Shown: piece by piece, positions 9,139-18,696 of the stretch | Position numbering within the stretch: position 1 is the stretch's first letter | How the letters are laid out: each line of letters starts with the position of its first letter | Assembly (NCBI GenBank): GCA_030150045.1 | Contig: JASLGM010000041.1 | Span: forward strand, 10,172 to 74,171 | Length of the DNA: 64,000 bases | Reading direction: 5' to 3' | Origin: Taishania sp. | GTDB lineage: Bacteria > Bacteroidota > Bacteroidia > Flavobacteriales_D > Crocinitomicaceae | Program-made: the position numbers and the translations under genes | The notes under the pieces: model-generated | Told to the model about the DNA's origin: nothing | Databases searched by the model: none | Seen by the model: only the letters and a program-made list of their open reading frames with translations

Positions 9139-9259
9139 ATTTTCTTTTAAAGGTCGAATGTAAAAGTGTTTGTTTTATCATTCCTAAAGAATGAAAACAA
9201 GTAAAAGTAGAACACTCCTACCTTCAACTATCAAGGAAAGTAATAGAGTAATGAAAACA

Positions 9260-9413
9260 GATCTTCCTGCCACGATGGAGGACGGTAGCTGGGCGCAGTG
9301 GTTGGCACACTTGCTCGGTGCGTTTTGGCGACTTTAGAAGCCAAAACGCACCGAAAGCAAGGTAGCAAGACCACAAGCACACTAAAGTCCGTAAACGTAG
9401 AAGGCAGCCAAAA
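9260..9413 (+). repeat. Divergent B-like structured repeat (B')
   Basis: Same length and layout as B, with a GATCTT start, GGTAGCT, ACTAAAGTCCGTA and a terminal stem CTGCC (9267-9271)/GGCAG (9403-9407), but the rest has diverged. Its hairpin is the strongest in the window: CTTGCT plus CGGTGCGTTTTGGC (9310-9329) pairs with GCCAAAACGCACCG plus AGCAAG (9340-9361), 20 pairs with a 2-nt bulge. Between 9414 and 9526 nothing else is recognisable. Confidence 0.7.
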
Positions 9414-9526
9414 AAACAACATCGAAAATAAGAAAGGAAAAAGGCGAATAAACGAATAAAATTAGGCTTTAAAGAAATTGGCACAACTTTTGAATTTCTC
9501 TACTTAGAAACCAAAAATGAAACGTT

Positions 9527-9625
9527 ATGAAACTTCAAAAAAATATGAGTCGCCATTCTGTAAACATGATGTTAACAAGAAGTTTGGAAGAATATATTAA
9601 ATATTTGGTCCAACAAACGAGATAA
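9527..9625 (+). pseudogene. Short ORF, possible remnant of a ParD-type antitoxin
   Basis: A 32-codon reading frame from the ATG at 9527, or 26 codons from the ATG at 9545. The peptide contains MSRHSVNMMLTRSLEEYI then KYLVQQTR, which loosely resembles the first strand and helix of ribbon-helix-helix antitoxins such as ParD. The rest of such a protein and any toxin partner are absent. It may equally be a chance ORF; a terminator begins at its stop. Confidence 0.2.
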
Positions 9626-9656
9626 AAAAAGCCCGGAGAAAAATCTTCGGGCTTTT
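9625..9656 (-). terminator. Terminator of polA
   Basis: AAAAAAGCCCG ... CGGGCTTTT hairpin, 13 bp past the polA stop on the minus strand. It is followed on that strand by seven T. It could work on the plus strand too. Confidence 0.85.
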
Positions 9657-9668
9657 GATAATCAAGGG

Positions 9669-12467
9669 TTAATGGGCTTCAAGCCAATTTTCTCCAATCT
9701 GAACCTCGGCCTCCATTGGAACCACTAATTTCACAGCATTTTCCATACTTTCCTTCACTAAAGTGCGCATGGCCTCCACTTCCGATTTACACACATCGAA
9801 AACCAATTCATCATGCACCTGAAGAATCAATTTAGATTGCATTTTCTCTTCTTCCATTCGACTAGCAACAGCAATCATAGCTAGTTTAATAATGTCAGCG
9901 GCAGAACCTTGGATAGGTGCGTTCACGGCATTACGTTCGGCAAAACCACGCACCACCGCATTGGCGGATTGAATCTCTGGTAAATATCTTCTACGTTTAT
10001 AGATGGTTTCTACGTATCCCATGTCTCTTGCTTGTGCAATTGCGCTGTCCATGAACGTTTTAATGGTGGGATAGGTTTCGAAATAACTATCGATCATTTT
10101 TTTGGCATCGGTACGTGAAATTCCTAATGTTTGTGCTAAACCAAACGCCGATTGCCCATAAATAATTCCAAAGTTTACGGCTTTGGCTCCACTTCGTTGA
10201 TCTCGAGTGACTTTGTCTACGGGAATATCATACACTTTCGCAGCGGTTGCAGCATGGATATCCACACCAGATTTAAAAGCGTTAATCATGTTTTCATCTC
10301 GGCTCAACGCTGCAATGATACGCAATTCAATTTGCGAGTAATCGGCGGCCATCAACACATGGTTTTCGTCACGTGGAACAAAAGATTTACGGATTTCTTT
10401 CCCATTTTCGGTACGAATTGGGATGTTTTGCAAGTTCGGATTATTGGAACTCAATCGTCCTGTTGCGGTTACGGTCTGCATGTATTGGGTGTGAATGCGT
10501 TCATCAATTGCATCCCTTAATGTTGGTAATGGATCTACATAGGTAGATTTCAGTTTTTTATACTGTCGGTATTCCAAGATTTTTCCAATAATTGGATGAA
10601 CATGTATCAATGTTTGTAGAACATCTTCAGATGTTGCATATTGTCCAGTCTTTGTTTTTTTTGCTTTCGCAGACAATTTTAGGTGATCAAACAGAACTTC
10701 TCCCAATTGTTTAGGTGAATCGACATTGAACTCCATCTCTGCCAGCGCTTTGATTTCCGTTTCCAAAACTTGCAATTGTTCACCTAAGTGCGCTGAAAAA
10801 TTAGCCAAACCTTCTGCATCAATAGCTACGCCTTCCAATTCCATATCTACAAGAATTTGAACTAAAGGCATTTCCATATCGTAGAACAATGCTTTTAAAT
10901 GTTCCTTTTCAATTTCTGGATTGAAGATTTCCTTTAATTGCAAAGTAATATCTGCATCTTCACATGCGTAATTCTTTACCTCTTCAGGAGCTAAATCACC
11001 CATATTACCTTGCCCTTTTCCTTTTTTTCCTATTAGTGTTTCAATAGAAATAGGTTGATAATTGAGGTAGAATTCCGCCAAATAATCCATGCTTTGTTTA
11101 GATTCAGGAGAAATTAAATAGTGAGCGACCATGGTATCAAATAGCGGATATTTTGTTCGAATCCCGTATCGGTTTAACACTTTAAGATCGTACTTAATGT
11201 TATGCGCTATTTTTAATATACTTGTACTTTCAAAGAAAGGAGCGAATGAATTAACAATAGCTTTTGCTGCTTCAAAATCACGAGGAACCGGAACATAAAA
11301 AGCTTCGTGCGCCTTGAACGAAAACGACATTCCCACTAAATCCGCATGCATGGCATCTAAACCTGTTGTTTCGGTGTCGAAACACACTTCCTTTTGAGCT
11401 AAAAGCAATTGTAACAACTCATTATGCTCCGCAGCGGTTTCCACCATTTGATAATTGACATTCACCGTTTCGAAAGTCGCATTATTAGTAGGGGTAAAAT
11501 CAATATTGCTATCAACTGCGTTAACGCCAAACAAATCCAATTGAGCACCTGCGTCCGTAGCTTGCGTAACGACAAGCTCTTCACCTAAAACTCTTTTTGT
11601 CAAACCTTTAAATTCTAGGTCAGCAAATATTTCGCGTATGGCTTCTGCATTAGGTTCACATCGATGAAAATCTTCGTGATTAAAATCTATATCAATTTCC
11701 GTAATAATGCGTGCAAGTTCTTTACTCATAAAGGCTTGTTCTTTGAAATTGACAAAGTTCTCCTTTTGCTTTCCTTTTAGTTGCTCAATATTTTCATATA
11801 TTCCTTCCATTGAACCATATAAAGCCAACAGTTTTGATGCAGTTTTTGGTCCTATTCCTGGTACACCTGGAATATTATCGGAAGCATCACCCATCAACCC
11901 AAGGTAATCAACTACCTGATTCACGTCCTGCAACTCGAAACGTTCACACACTTCTTTTACTCCCCATACTTGCGCTGGATCCCCCCCACGTCCAGGTCTA
12001 TACATAAAACAATTTTCTGTCACCAATTGTCCATAATCTTTATCTGGTGTCATCATGTAGACTTGAAAACCTGCATTTTCAGCTTTAATGGATAGCGCTC
12101 CAATTACGTCATCTGCTTCGTAAGTTGGTATTTCTATAATCGGAATACACAGTGCTTTTATTATTTCCTTTATCGGGCCAATATTAGACACAATTCCTTC
12201 TGGCGTTTCATCTCTATTAGCTTTATATTCCTGAAACATTTCTCTTCGTATCGTGGATCCACCAGGCGGATCAAAAACGACAGCAATATGTGAAGGATTT
12301 TCTTTTTTTAGAAGATCTAATAAAGTGTTTGTAAAACCGAAAGCGGCAGATGTGTTCATTCCTTTTGAATTCATTCTAGGATTTTTTGCAAAAGCAAAAT
12401 AAGATCTAAAAATCAAAGCAAAGGCGTCTAAAAAAAATACTTTATTATCAGTTTCTGGAGTTAACAT
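9669..12467 (-). CDS. polA: DNA polymerase I
   Basis: 932 residues, full length. Three domains: a 5'-3' flap nuclease at about 5-295 (FVFDPPGG-like site, YEADDVIGAL, GDASDNIPGVPGIGPKTA), a 3'-5' proofreading exonuclease from about 355 with an intact DTETTGLD at 364-371, and a family A polymerase with motif A (DYSQIELRI), motif B (RRSGAKAVNFGIIYG-type) and motif C (VHDE at 884-887). It removes Okazaki RNA primers and fills repair gaps, for instance after UvrC incision. Proofreading acids are retained, unlike in some Gram-positive relatives. Transcription diverges from the Lnt-like gene. Confidence 0.98.
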   Translation of the reverse strand: MLTPETDNKVFFLDAFALIFRSYFAFAKNPRMNSKGMNTSAAFGFTNTLLDLLKKENPSHIAVVFDPPGGSTIRREMFQEYKANRDETPEGIVSNIGPIKEIIKALCIPIIEIPTYEADDVIGALSIKAENAGFQVYMMTPDKDYGQLVTENCFMYRPGRGGDPAQVWGVKEVCERFELQDVNQVVDYLGLMGDASDNIPGVPGIGPKTASKLLALYGSMEGIYENIEQLKGKQKENFVNFKEQAFMSKELARIITEIDIDFNHEDFHRCEPNAEAIREIFADLEFKGLTKRVLGEELVVTQATDAGAQLDLFGVNAVDSNIDFTPTNNATFETVNVNYQMVETAAEHNELLQLLLAQKEVCFDTETTGLDAMHADLVGMSFSFKAHEAFYVPVPRDFEAAKAIVNSFAPFFESTSILKIAHNIKYDLKVLNRYGIRTKYPLFDTMVAHYLISPESKQSMDYLAEFYLNYQPISIETLIGKKGKGQGNMGDLAPEEVKNYACEDADITLQLKEIFNPEIEKEHLKALFYDMEMPLVQILVDMELEGVAIDAEGLANFSAHLGEQLQVLETEIKALAEMEFNVDSPKQLGEVLFDHLKLSAKAKKTKTGQYATSEDVLQTLIHVHPIIGKILEYRQYKKLKSTYVDPLPTLRDAIDERIHTQYMQTVTATGRLSSNNPNLQNIPIRTENGKEIRKSFVPRDENHVLMAADYSQIELRIIAALSRDENMINAFKSGVDIHAATAAKVYDIPVDKVTRDQRSGAKAVNFGIIYGQSAFGLAQTLGISRTDAKKMIDSYFETYPTIKTFMDSAIAQARDMGYVETIYKRRRYLPEIQSANAVVRGFAERNAVNAPIQGSAADIIKLAMIAVASRMEEEKMQSKLILQVHDELVFDVCKSEVEAMRTLVKESMENAVKLVVPMEAEVQIGENWLEAH

Positions 12468-12595
12468 CGACTTTATTTTTGGGTGTAAAAAAGTAAAGGT
12501 AGGAAAATAATATTCGATGAAAGATTAAGAATATTCATTTAGAAAAGATTATGGAGCAAAACAGATTATCTTAAAAACACAATTTATATCAACTA

Positions 12596-14014
12596 ATGCA
12601 TTTACTATTACTTATACTACTTCTGGCGGGGTTTTCCGGCTTTGCTCATGCTTTGGCTATTCCAAATTACAGTCAAGCATACTTAGTATTTGTGATCATT
12701 GTACCTTCTTTTTTTGTTTTGCGTGCGCTCACCTCTGTTCCACGTAGCCAACAATTTTCCTATTGGATTTGCTATCTCGTTGTTTCTCTTGCTATTACAA
12801 TGATTTGTACGTTTTATTGGATGTTAGAAATCAGTATACTTACGCTATTCATTTGCTTTATCTTTCAAGCTGTATTTCTTATATTATGTGTGGGATGGAG
12901 TATTTTGTTTCGTAGAGACCAATGGCGTTATCTCAGCTACGTAGTTGGGTTAGTTATTTATCAGATTATTAGTAGTGAATCGGTATTCACAACTTCCTTT
13001 TTAAATTTTAGTCCATGGCTCGCTGTATACCCTTCCTTTGTACAGAGTTACCGATATATTGGATTTACAGGAGCAGAAATATGGATCATTCTTGTAAACT
13101 TTTTATTGTATTTAAGCATAATCAAGCAACCATCATCAAAAAGAGCAGTCTATATTATATTGACAGTCATAACATTACTACTTCCAATTACACTGTCAAT
13201 ACTACTATATACTAATAAAGCGGCAGCTATGGGAACGAAAGTACTACTTGGAAACACCAAAATAGCAATGTATAAGGAACCTTATGCTTCAGATGCAAAT
13301 GCGCTACCCTATTATCTTTCGAAACACACAGAAACTTCGAAAGAAAAAATTGATCTGGCTATTTTTCCAGAGAGCATTTCAAATCATTTAGGATGGAATG
13401 GCAATGAAAAAGCAACAGAACAAATTACTTTGATGGACAGTTTTCGAAAAGCATTTGGAATTCGTCAAATGATTTATGGAGGAATACAATATAAGCAAGT
13501 AACAGAAGATGTAAAAGATCCTTATACACAATTTAAAGATGGGTATTACTATTCCACTCATAATGTTGCACTTTCATTAACTGACAAAGGGACTCACGTA
13601 CAAGGCAAACAGCGTTTTGTTCCTTTTCAAGAATACATACCTTATCGATCCGTATTTGAAAAGGTGACAAAGAGGATAAATCAAGTTGGTTACCAAGGAT
13701 ATGTAGCGCCACTTAATAGTTCTGTGGAGTTAGACAATGATTTTCTTACTTTGATTTGTTATGAGGCTGTTCAACCCACATTTGTTGCACAAAAATCAAA
13801 AGGAAAAAAATTTATTGTCGTGTTAAGTAACGAAAGTTGGACGCAGAGTGAACAATATAACAAACAATACTCAATTTATTTATCTGCTATTGCTGCACGG
13901 GCAAATAAACCATTAATAAAAAGCAGTAATAATGGACCTAGTCTACATTTGAATGCAGAAGGAAAATGTCTTTCTTCATTTTCAGATGGCTATTCACGAA
14001 TAATAAAACTATAG
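12596..14014 (+). CDS. lnt: Apolipoprotein N-acyltransferase-like protein
   Basis: 472 residues, a little shorter than E. coli Lnt. About six hydrophobic segments fill residues 1-207, followed by a periplasmic nitrilase-fold domain (about 212-472). The Glu-Lys-Cys catalytic triad can be placed at E259 (IFPES), K338 (GKQRFVPFQEYIP) and C388 (ICYE). Lnt transfers the third acyl chain onto the N-terminal Cys of lipoproteins. Lipoprotein substrates and LspA are encoded in the same window. Start chosen at 12596 because it opens directly into a membrane helix. It leads a three-gene run, with 3 bp to the next gene. Confidence 0.82.
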   Translation: MHLLLLILLLAGFSGFAHALAIPNYSQAYLVFVIIVPSFFVLRALTSVPRSQQFSYWICYLVVSLAITMICTFYWMLEISILTLFICFIFQAVFLILCVGWSILFRRDQWRYLSYVVGLVIYQIISSESVFTTSFLNFSPWLAVYPSFVQSYRYIGFTGAEIWIILVNFLLYLSIIKQPSSKRAVYIILTVITLLLPITLSILLYTNKAAAMGTKVLLGNTKIAMYKEPYASDANALPYYLSKHTETSKEKIDLAIFPESISNHLGWNGNEKATEQITLMDSFRKAFGIRQMIYGGIQYKQVTEDVKDPYTQFKDGYYYSTHNVALSLTDKGTHVQGKQRFVPFQEYIPYRSVFEKVTKRINQVGYQGYVAPLNSSVELDNDFLTLICYEAVQPTFVAQKSKGKKFIVVLSNESWTQSEQYNKQYSIYLSAIAARANKPLIKSSNNGPSLHLNAEGKCLSSFSDGYSRIIKL

Positions 14015-14017
14015 ATT

Positions 14018-14392
14018 ATGAAACACATCCTACTCCCTCTCTTTTTACTGGTAAGTTGCTTCATGTTTGGGCAACATTCATTAAGTGGTAGGTATCAAAT
14101 TTTACCTACAAGCGATGCTGATTTTTTAGCATTTGACTTTGTTTTAGTAAATGAAAATCAAATCATTTTTACAAAAGACGATGCACAAATAGAACAATTT
14201 GAAATCATTCAGCATACAACTGATTCAGCTATTACACTAAAGAAAATCACTAGATCATCAGAGGGTTCTTCCAGTCCTTCTAGAAACCTGATTTATCACG
14301 TACGTTTTTCTAGTGAAAACGACATCTATCACTTGAATATTTCTTTAGAAGAACATAAATCTACTAATCAAATTCAACTTAAAAAGTTATGA
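14018..14392 (+). CDS. Small exported protein of unknown function
   Basis: 124 residues. The N-terminus is a signal sequence (LLPLFLLVSCFMFG); LVSC might serve as a lipobox, but cleavage at FGQ looks as likely. The body is a small, beta-rich, polar protein with YQILPTSDADFLAFDFVLV and no family I recognise. It is 3 bp from the Lnt-like gene and overlaps the next gene by 4 bp (ATGA), so it is cotranscribed with the T9SS substrate. That context suggests an envelope role, but nothing specific. Confidence 0.65.
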   Translation: MKHILLPLFLLVSCFMFGQHSLSGRYQILPTSDADFLAFDFVLVNENQIIFTKDDAQIEQFEIIQHTTDSAITLKKITRSSEGSSSPSRNLIYHVRFSSENDIYHLNISLEEHKSTNQIQLKKL

Positions 14393-16947
14393 GAACGCTA
14401 TTATTAATATTCATCCTCTTTCTTAGTGGCCAATCATTTGCCATTACAGAACCAGATATTGTTACTGGCAATGGAACAGTTGTAAACGGTCCAAACACCC
14501 CACCTCCACCTTGTACATCACAAGAACCAGCTGGAAATACATGTTCACAATCAACAACAATTTGTGACTTAAACGGATATTGTGGTAATACTTCTGCAAG
14601 TTATTCTGCTGATTATTGGACAGAACTCAACAATGAATTTGCTGGTTCAATTGAAAACAACTCCTTCATCAACTTTGTAGCAGGAGCAACATCAATTTCC
14701 TTCAACCTATGGGTTTATAACTGTCAAAATGGTGATGGTATTCAATTAATGGTATTTGACGCTACAAATTGTAGCGGACGAGTAACCAACAATTTAACTT
14801 GGAACCCAGCTTATGTACCTAACTCATCTGTCATTGTAACCGTTAATGGATTAGTTGTAGGTCGTACCTACAACATTATGGTGGATGGTTATGCGAACGA
14901 TGTTTGTAGCTATGTACTTACTACGAATGCTGGAAGTAATATTTTAACACCACCTGTTGTTACATCTTCAGCCCAAACAGCATGTCTTGGCGATGCGATT
15001 ACTTTATCGGCTACAGGAGGAAATGGGGTTTACAATTGGATCGCCAACAATGGTCTTCCAGCTGGATCAACAGGTCCAACAGTAACATTTATACCTTCAG
15101 GTGTTGGAACGCATACATATACTACTCAATCTAGTCAGGGGAACATTAATTGTTTACAACAGGGTGCTGGAGTAGCAACAGTAGTTGTCGAGACGTGTGC
15201 TTGTACGATGAGTGCAGCTGTTTCACAAGCTAACTTTTGTGCAAATGGAACTGAGACGTTTACACTTACTGCTTCAATGCCTGAAACAGGAACAATTGCG
15301 TGGACAGGCCCAAATGGTTATAGTTATAATGGTGCTGTAGCATCAAACGTTATTCAACCTACAGCACCTGGAACCTATGTTTACACAGCGACAGGAACTG
15401 TAGGAACAGAAACATGTACGGCAACCGTAGAAATAACTGTAAATCCTACTCCAACTGCTGTACTGATTGGAACACCAAAAATCACTTGTTTGCAACAAAC
15501 ACAAACCCTTTCCATCACCTCAACCCATACACAATCATATGCTTGGAGTCAGAACGGTCAACTATTAGGAACGAATCCGACATTAACAATTACTGATGGA
15601 GGTACATATACTTTAGGATTAACATCAGATAAAAACTGTCTTTCCACATTTGACTTTGTTATACCAACAGACACAATTCGTCCTCCTGTTACTTTAAACA
15701 CACCTACAGTAATAACGTGTACGAACACAACATCAACAGCATTAATAACAACCCCAATTACAGGCGCTACATTCACTTGGACCGGTCCTGCTATAGTTAG
15801 CAGTGCAAACACAGCAAATATCACCGTAAATGCAAGCGGAACCTACAACTATGCTGTTACAAATCCAGTAAACGGGTGTGTAACCTCTGGTGCTATAGAA
15901 ATAACCAGCAATCTTACTCCTCCTGAAATAACTGCTGATAATACGGCCTTTATTAATTGCATGAGCAGTGCTGCCAATATCATTCTAGACATACAACCGA
16001 CTCAGTCATCTATTGTTTGGGCAGGTCCAAATGGTTATAATTCTACTTCAAATCCAATAGCAGTAGCAGAAAATGGTTCGTATACAGCAACGGTTACAAA
16101 TTTAACAAATGGATGTACTGCAACACACCAAGTCATAGTTGCTGGAGATTTCAGAGTTCCAAATGCGAATTTTACCTTAGAGAAAAATACAGGTTGTGTA
16201 CCATATATGAATACTTTGACGGCTGTCGAAAACAATGCTGATTTCACTTATAGTTGGATCATTGACAATACAATGTTCACCTCTGGTAGTTCACACTTAC
16301 TTTATGAAGTAATACAACCAGGGTGTTTAGATGTAGAGTTGATTGTTTTGAACCGAATTAATGGATGTACAGACAATGTTTTGATAACAAATGCTATGTG
16401 TGGAATTGAACGTCCTGTTGCAAAAATTCATGCACAACCTCCTTACTTGATGTCATATGATGATCCAAATGTGAATTTCCATAACATCAGTACAAATTAT
16501 ACTTCACAAACATGGGTATTGCCCGATCAATCCACAGATACAAGAAAAAATATTAACTACGACTTTACAGGCCATTCAGACGACCAAACGTTCTTACTAA
16601 TTGTTGGAAACGATGCTGTTTGTTATGATACAGCTAAGGTAATTATTCCTTACTATGATGATATAAGTTTATTTGTTCCAAATAGCTTTACACCTGACAA
16701 AGACTCAAGAAACCAAACGTTTAAAATTTCATTAGTAGGAGGATATGACATCAATACATTTAACCTATACATCTTCAATAGATGGGGTGAAATGATTTGG
16801 GAGAGTCATGATCCCGAAGCTGCGTGGGATGGAAATTATAATGGCCTTCAGGTTCCACAAGGAACCTACTCATGGGTAATAGACTTCAAACGTTCATTGA
16901 ATGATGAAGTAAAGTCATACTCAGGGAGCTTAAACCTTTTAAGATAA
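14389..16947 (+). CDS. Large secreted multidomain protein with T9SS type B sorting domain
   Basis: 852 residues. A signal peptide (residues 1-18) precedes a Cys-rich region (about 30-180). Next come several Ig/PKD-like repeats that recur with TWTGP- or AWTGPNGYS-like strands and Thr/Asn-rich linkers (about 185-640). The last 90 residues (VPNSFTPDKDSRN, FNLYIFNRWGEMIWES, AAWDGNYNGLQVPQGTY) are the gliding-motility-associated type B C-terminal sorting domain, which routes cargo through the type IX secretion system to the surface. This is likely an adhesin or surface structural protein; ligand unknown. No catalytic domain is visible. Confidence 0.88.
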   Translation: MRTLLLIFILFLSGQSFAITEPDIVTGNGTVVNGPNTPPPPCTSQEPAGNTCSQSTTICDLNGYCGNTSASYSADYWTELNNEFAGSIENNSFINFVAGATSISFNLWVYNCQNGDGIQLMVFDATNCSGRVTNNLTWNPAYVPNSSVIVTVNGLVVGRTYNIMVDGYANDVCSYVLTTNAGSNILTPPVVTSSAQTACLGDAITLSATGGNGVYNWIANNGLPAGSTGPTVTFIPSGVGTHTYTTQSSQGNINCLQQGAGVATVVVETCACTMSAAVSQANFCANGTETFTLTASMPETGTIAWTGPNGYSYNGAVASNVIQPTAPGTYVYTATGTVGTETCTATVEITVNPTPTAVLIGTPKITCLQQTQTLSITSTHTQSYAWSQNGQLLGTNPTLTITDGGTYTLGLTSDKNCLSTFDFVIPTDTIRPPVTLNTPTVITCTNTTSTALITTPITGATFTWTGPAIVSSANTANITVNASGTYNYAVTNPVNGCVTSGAIEITSNLTPPEITADNTAFINCMSSAANIILDIQPTQSSIVWAGPNGYNSTSNPIAVAENGSYTATVTNLTNGCTATHQVIVAGDFRVPNANFTLEKNTGCVPYMNTLTAVENNADFTYSWIIDNTMFTSGSSHLLYEVIQPGCLDVELIVLNRINGCTDNVLITNAMCGIERPVAKIHAQPPYLMSYDDPNVNFHNISTNYTSQTWVLPDQSTDTRKNINYDFTGHSDDQTFLLIVGNDAVCYDTAKVIIPYYDDISLFVPNSFTPDKDSRNQTFKISLVGGYDINTFNLYIFNRWGEMIWESHDPEAAWDGNYNGLQVPQGTYSWVIDFKRSLNDEVKSYSGSLNLLR

Positions 16948-16955
16948 AAACATTC

Positions 16956-16983
16956 AAGGGAGTTATCTGTTGATAACTCCCTT
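16956..16983. terminator. Palindrome between convergent genes
   Basis: AAGGGAGTTATC, 4-nt loop, GATAACTCCCTT: 12 perfect pairs lying between the stop of the T9SS substrate and the stop of the S4 protein, overlapping the latter. T runs on either side are weak, so termination efficiency is uncertain. Confidence 0.6.
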
Positions 16984-17359
16984 AATCTTCTTGCCAATCA
17001 TTCAAAAAGTCTCCTAAATCTCTACGGTCTTTTTTACTCGGTTTACCTGTTCCATAATCACGATAAACCCTTTGGGATTCTTGATAAAGCTTATATTTCT
17101 CAATTTCCTCTAATGGAGTAATATCGATAATGTACGTATTTACAAGCTTTGCTCCTACCCGATTTTCTAACATTTCGAGTATTTTATAACTAAATATAGA
17201 AGCGTTCTTCGAAATATAAATTACATCACCGCACTTAACTTCCTTCGCAGGTTTAACAGGTTCACCGTTTAGTTTAACCTTTCCTTTGTTTACCAATTCA
17301 GTGGCCAAACTTCTAGTTTTGGAGAGGCGAACACACCACAAATATTTATCAATCCTCAT
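16982..17359 (-). CDS. hslR: S4-domain RNA-binding protein (Hsp15 family)
   Basis: 125 residues. The S4 domain takes up residues 1-60 (MRIDKYLWCVRLSKTRSLA, VNKGKVKLNGEPVKP), as in Hsp15, which in E. coli binds 50S subunits carrying stalled nascent chains. The basic C-terminal tail (YGTGKPSKKDRRDL) also fits this family. The S4 fold is also found in pseudouridine synthases and ribosomal protein S4, but the catalytic part of the former is missing. A terminator separates it from the desaturase gene upstream. Confidence 0.85.
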   Translation of the reverse strand: MRIDKYLWCVRLSKTRSLATELVNKGKVKLNGEPVKPAKEVKCGDVIYISKNASIFSYKILEMLENRVGAKLVNTYIIDITPLEEIEKYKLYQESQRVYRDYGTGKPSKKDRRDLGDFLNDWQED

Positions 17360-17390
17360 AATATTCTACAAATAGAAACATAAAGAAACA

Positions 17391-17414
17391 AAAAATCCCT
17401 CATAAAGAGGGATT
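17391..17414 (-). terminator. Terminator of the desaturase gene
   Basis: AATCCCTC, 5-nt loop, GAGGGATT, with six T following on the minus strand; 25 bp past the desaturase stop. Confidence 0.8.
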
Positions 17415-17438
17415 GAACAACAAGTTGAAAAACGAAAA

Positions 17439-18548
17439 CTAATGGGAAAATCCCTTCGTTTTATCGTAACGTCCTAATCTTTTTAATAGCAAAGCATGAT
17501 CTCTAACCGCTTCTCTAAAAGTAGCATAAGTATAATAAGGAAGATTAAATTCCATTGCTGTTTGCTTTACAATTTTACTTAATTCTTTGTAATGAACGTG
17601 ACATACATTTGGAAACAAATGGTGTTCCACCTGAAAGTTTAATCCTCCCACATACCAAGACAATAGCTTAGCATCAGGAGCAAAATTAGCTGTATTATAC
17701 AATTGATTTACTGCCCAATCTGCTTGGATATTCCCAGATTCATCTGGTAGAGGATAATTAGATCTTGGTAATACATGCGCCGATTGGAAGACTACAGATA
17801 AAAACAAACCAGCAGTAAATTGCATTAAAAAGAAACCAATCAAACTAATGTACCAAGCAACAGGTGCAAAAATAAACGGTAGAACAAATATCAAAAAGAA
17901 ATAAACGACTTTAGAAATCAATAAAATAGTCATCACTTTTTTGAAACTCATATTTTGCGTTTCAATCAATCCTTGATTTTTATAACGAATAGCTTGCTTA
18001 ACGTCTTTACGGAAAAACCAGTTGATGGTCAACAAACCATATAAAAACCAAGCATATAAATGCTGATATTTATGTGCTTTCAATCGAGGTTGGTGCGGAG
18101 AAAATCGCATCAATCCACCTACATCAATGTCTTCATCCATACCATCTACATTCGTATACGTGTGGTGTAAAACATTATGTTGAATTCTCCAATTTACATC
18201 ACTACCACCCACAAGATTCAATAAAAACCCCAATACTGTATTTACATATTGATTTTTAGAATAAGCTCCATGATTCGCATCGTGCATGATACTCATTCCT
18301 ATTCCTGCGGTACCAACTCCAGCTAGTATCCATAAGAAAAAAACCAAAAACAAATTTTCAGCTACAGTAAGTAATAAAATGTAAGGAACTAAATACAACA
18401 AAAGAATCAAAACCGTTTTGATATACATTTTGGAGTTACCATAACGACTAATTTTATTGTCTTTAAAATACTCGTTTACTCGAGAACGTAACACTTTGTA
18501 AAACTCTATGTTATGTTCTTTTGCAAACTGAACAGATGATAGTCTCAT
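17439..18548 (-). CDS. Membrane fatty acid desaturase (acyl-lipid/acyl-CoA type)
   Basis: 369 residues with paired hydrophobic segments near 42-85, 100-115 and 200-265. The three diiron histidine boxes are intact: HDANH at 89-93, HNVLHH at 124-129 and QVEHH at 306-310. The Q in the third box is typical of front-end desaturases (linoleoyl-CoA desaturase-like), but Bacteroidetes proteins of this class have varied regiochemistry, so the position of the double bond is not claimed. No fused cytochrome b5 is present, so electrons must come from a separate donor. Likely role: membrane lipid unsaturation and cold adaptation. Confidence 0.88.
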   Translation of the reverse strand: MRLSSVQFAKEHNIEFYKVLRSRVNEYFKDNKISRYGNSKMYIKTVLILLLYLVPYILLLTVAENLFLVFFLWILAGVGTAGIGMSIMHDANHGAYSKNQYVNTVLGFLLNLVGGSDVNWRIQHNVLHHTYTNVDGMDEDIDVGGLMRFSPHQPRLKAHKYQHLYAWFLYGLLTINWFFRKDVKQAIRYKNQGLIETQNMSFKKVMTILLISKVVYFFLIFVLPFIFAPVAWYISLIGFFLMQFTAGLFLSVVFQSAHVLPRSNYPLPDESGNIQADWAVNQLYNTANFAPDAKLLSWYVGGLNFQVEHHLFPNVCHVHYKELSKIVKQTAMEFNLPYYTYATFREAVRDHALLLKRLGRYDKTKGFSH

Positions 18549-18667
18549 TTTGTCAAATTTGTTGCGAAGATAAGTCTAAAATTTAACAAAATTTAAAAAA
18601 TAACGTCCCGCTAACTAAATTGAAACCAGAAAGCTGAAAAACGATCAAAAGAATACCATAAATAAAG

Positions 18668-18675
18668 TAACTTTG
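18668..18675 (+). promoter_or_regulatory. Candidate -7 box of ispG
   Basis: TAACTTTG, a TAnnTTTG match 21 bp before the GTG start. No TTG at -33 is seen. Confidence 0.4.
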
Positions 18676-18696
18676 TGTACATAAACAAGTTGAAGA

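Noticed and set aside
9224..9484. Two overlapping minus-strand reading frames (86 and 63 codons)
   Set aside because: They lie in the B' repeat; composition is driven by the hairpin, and no homologue is apparent.
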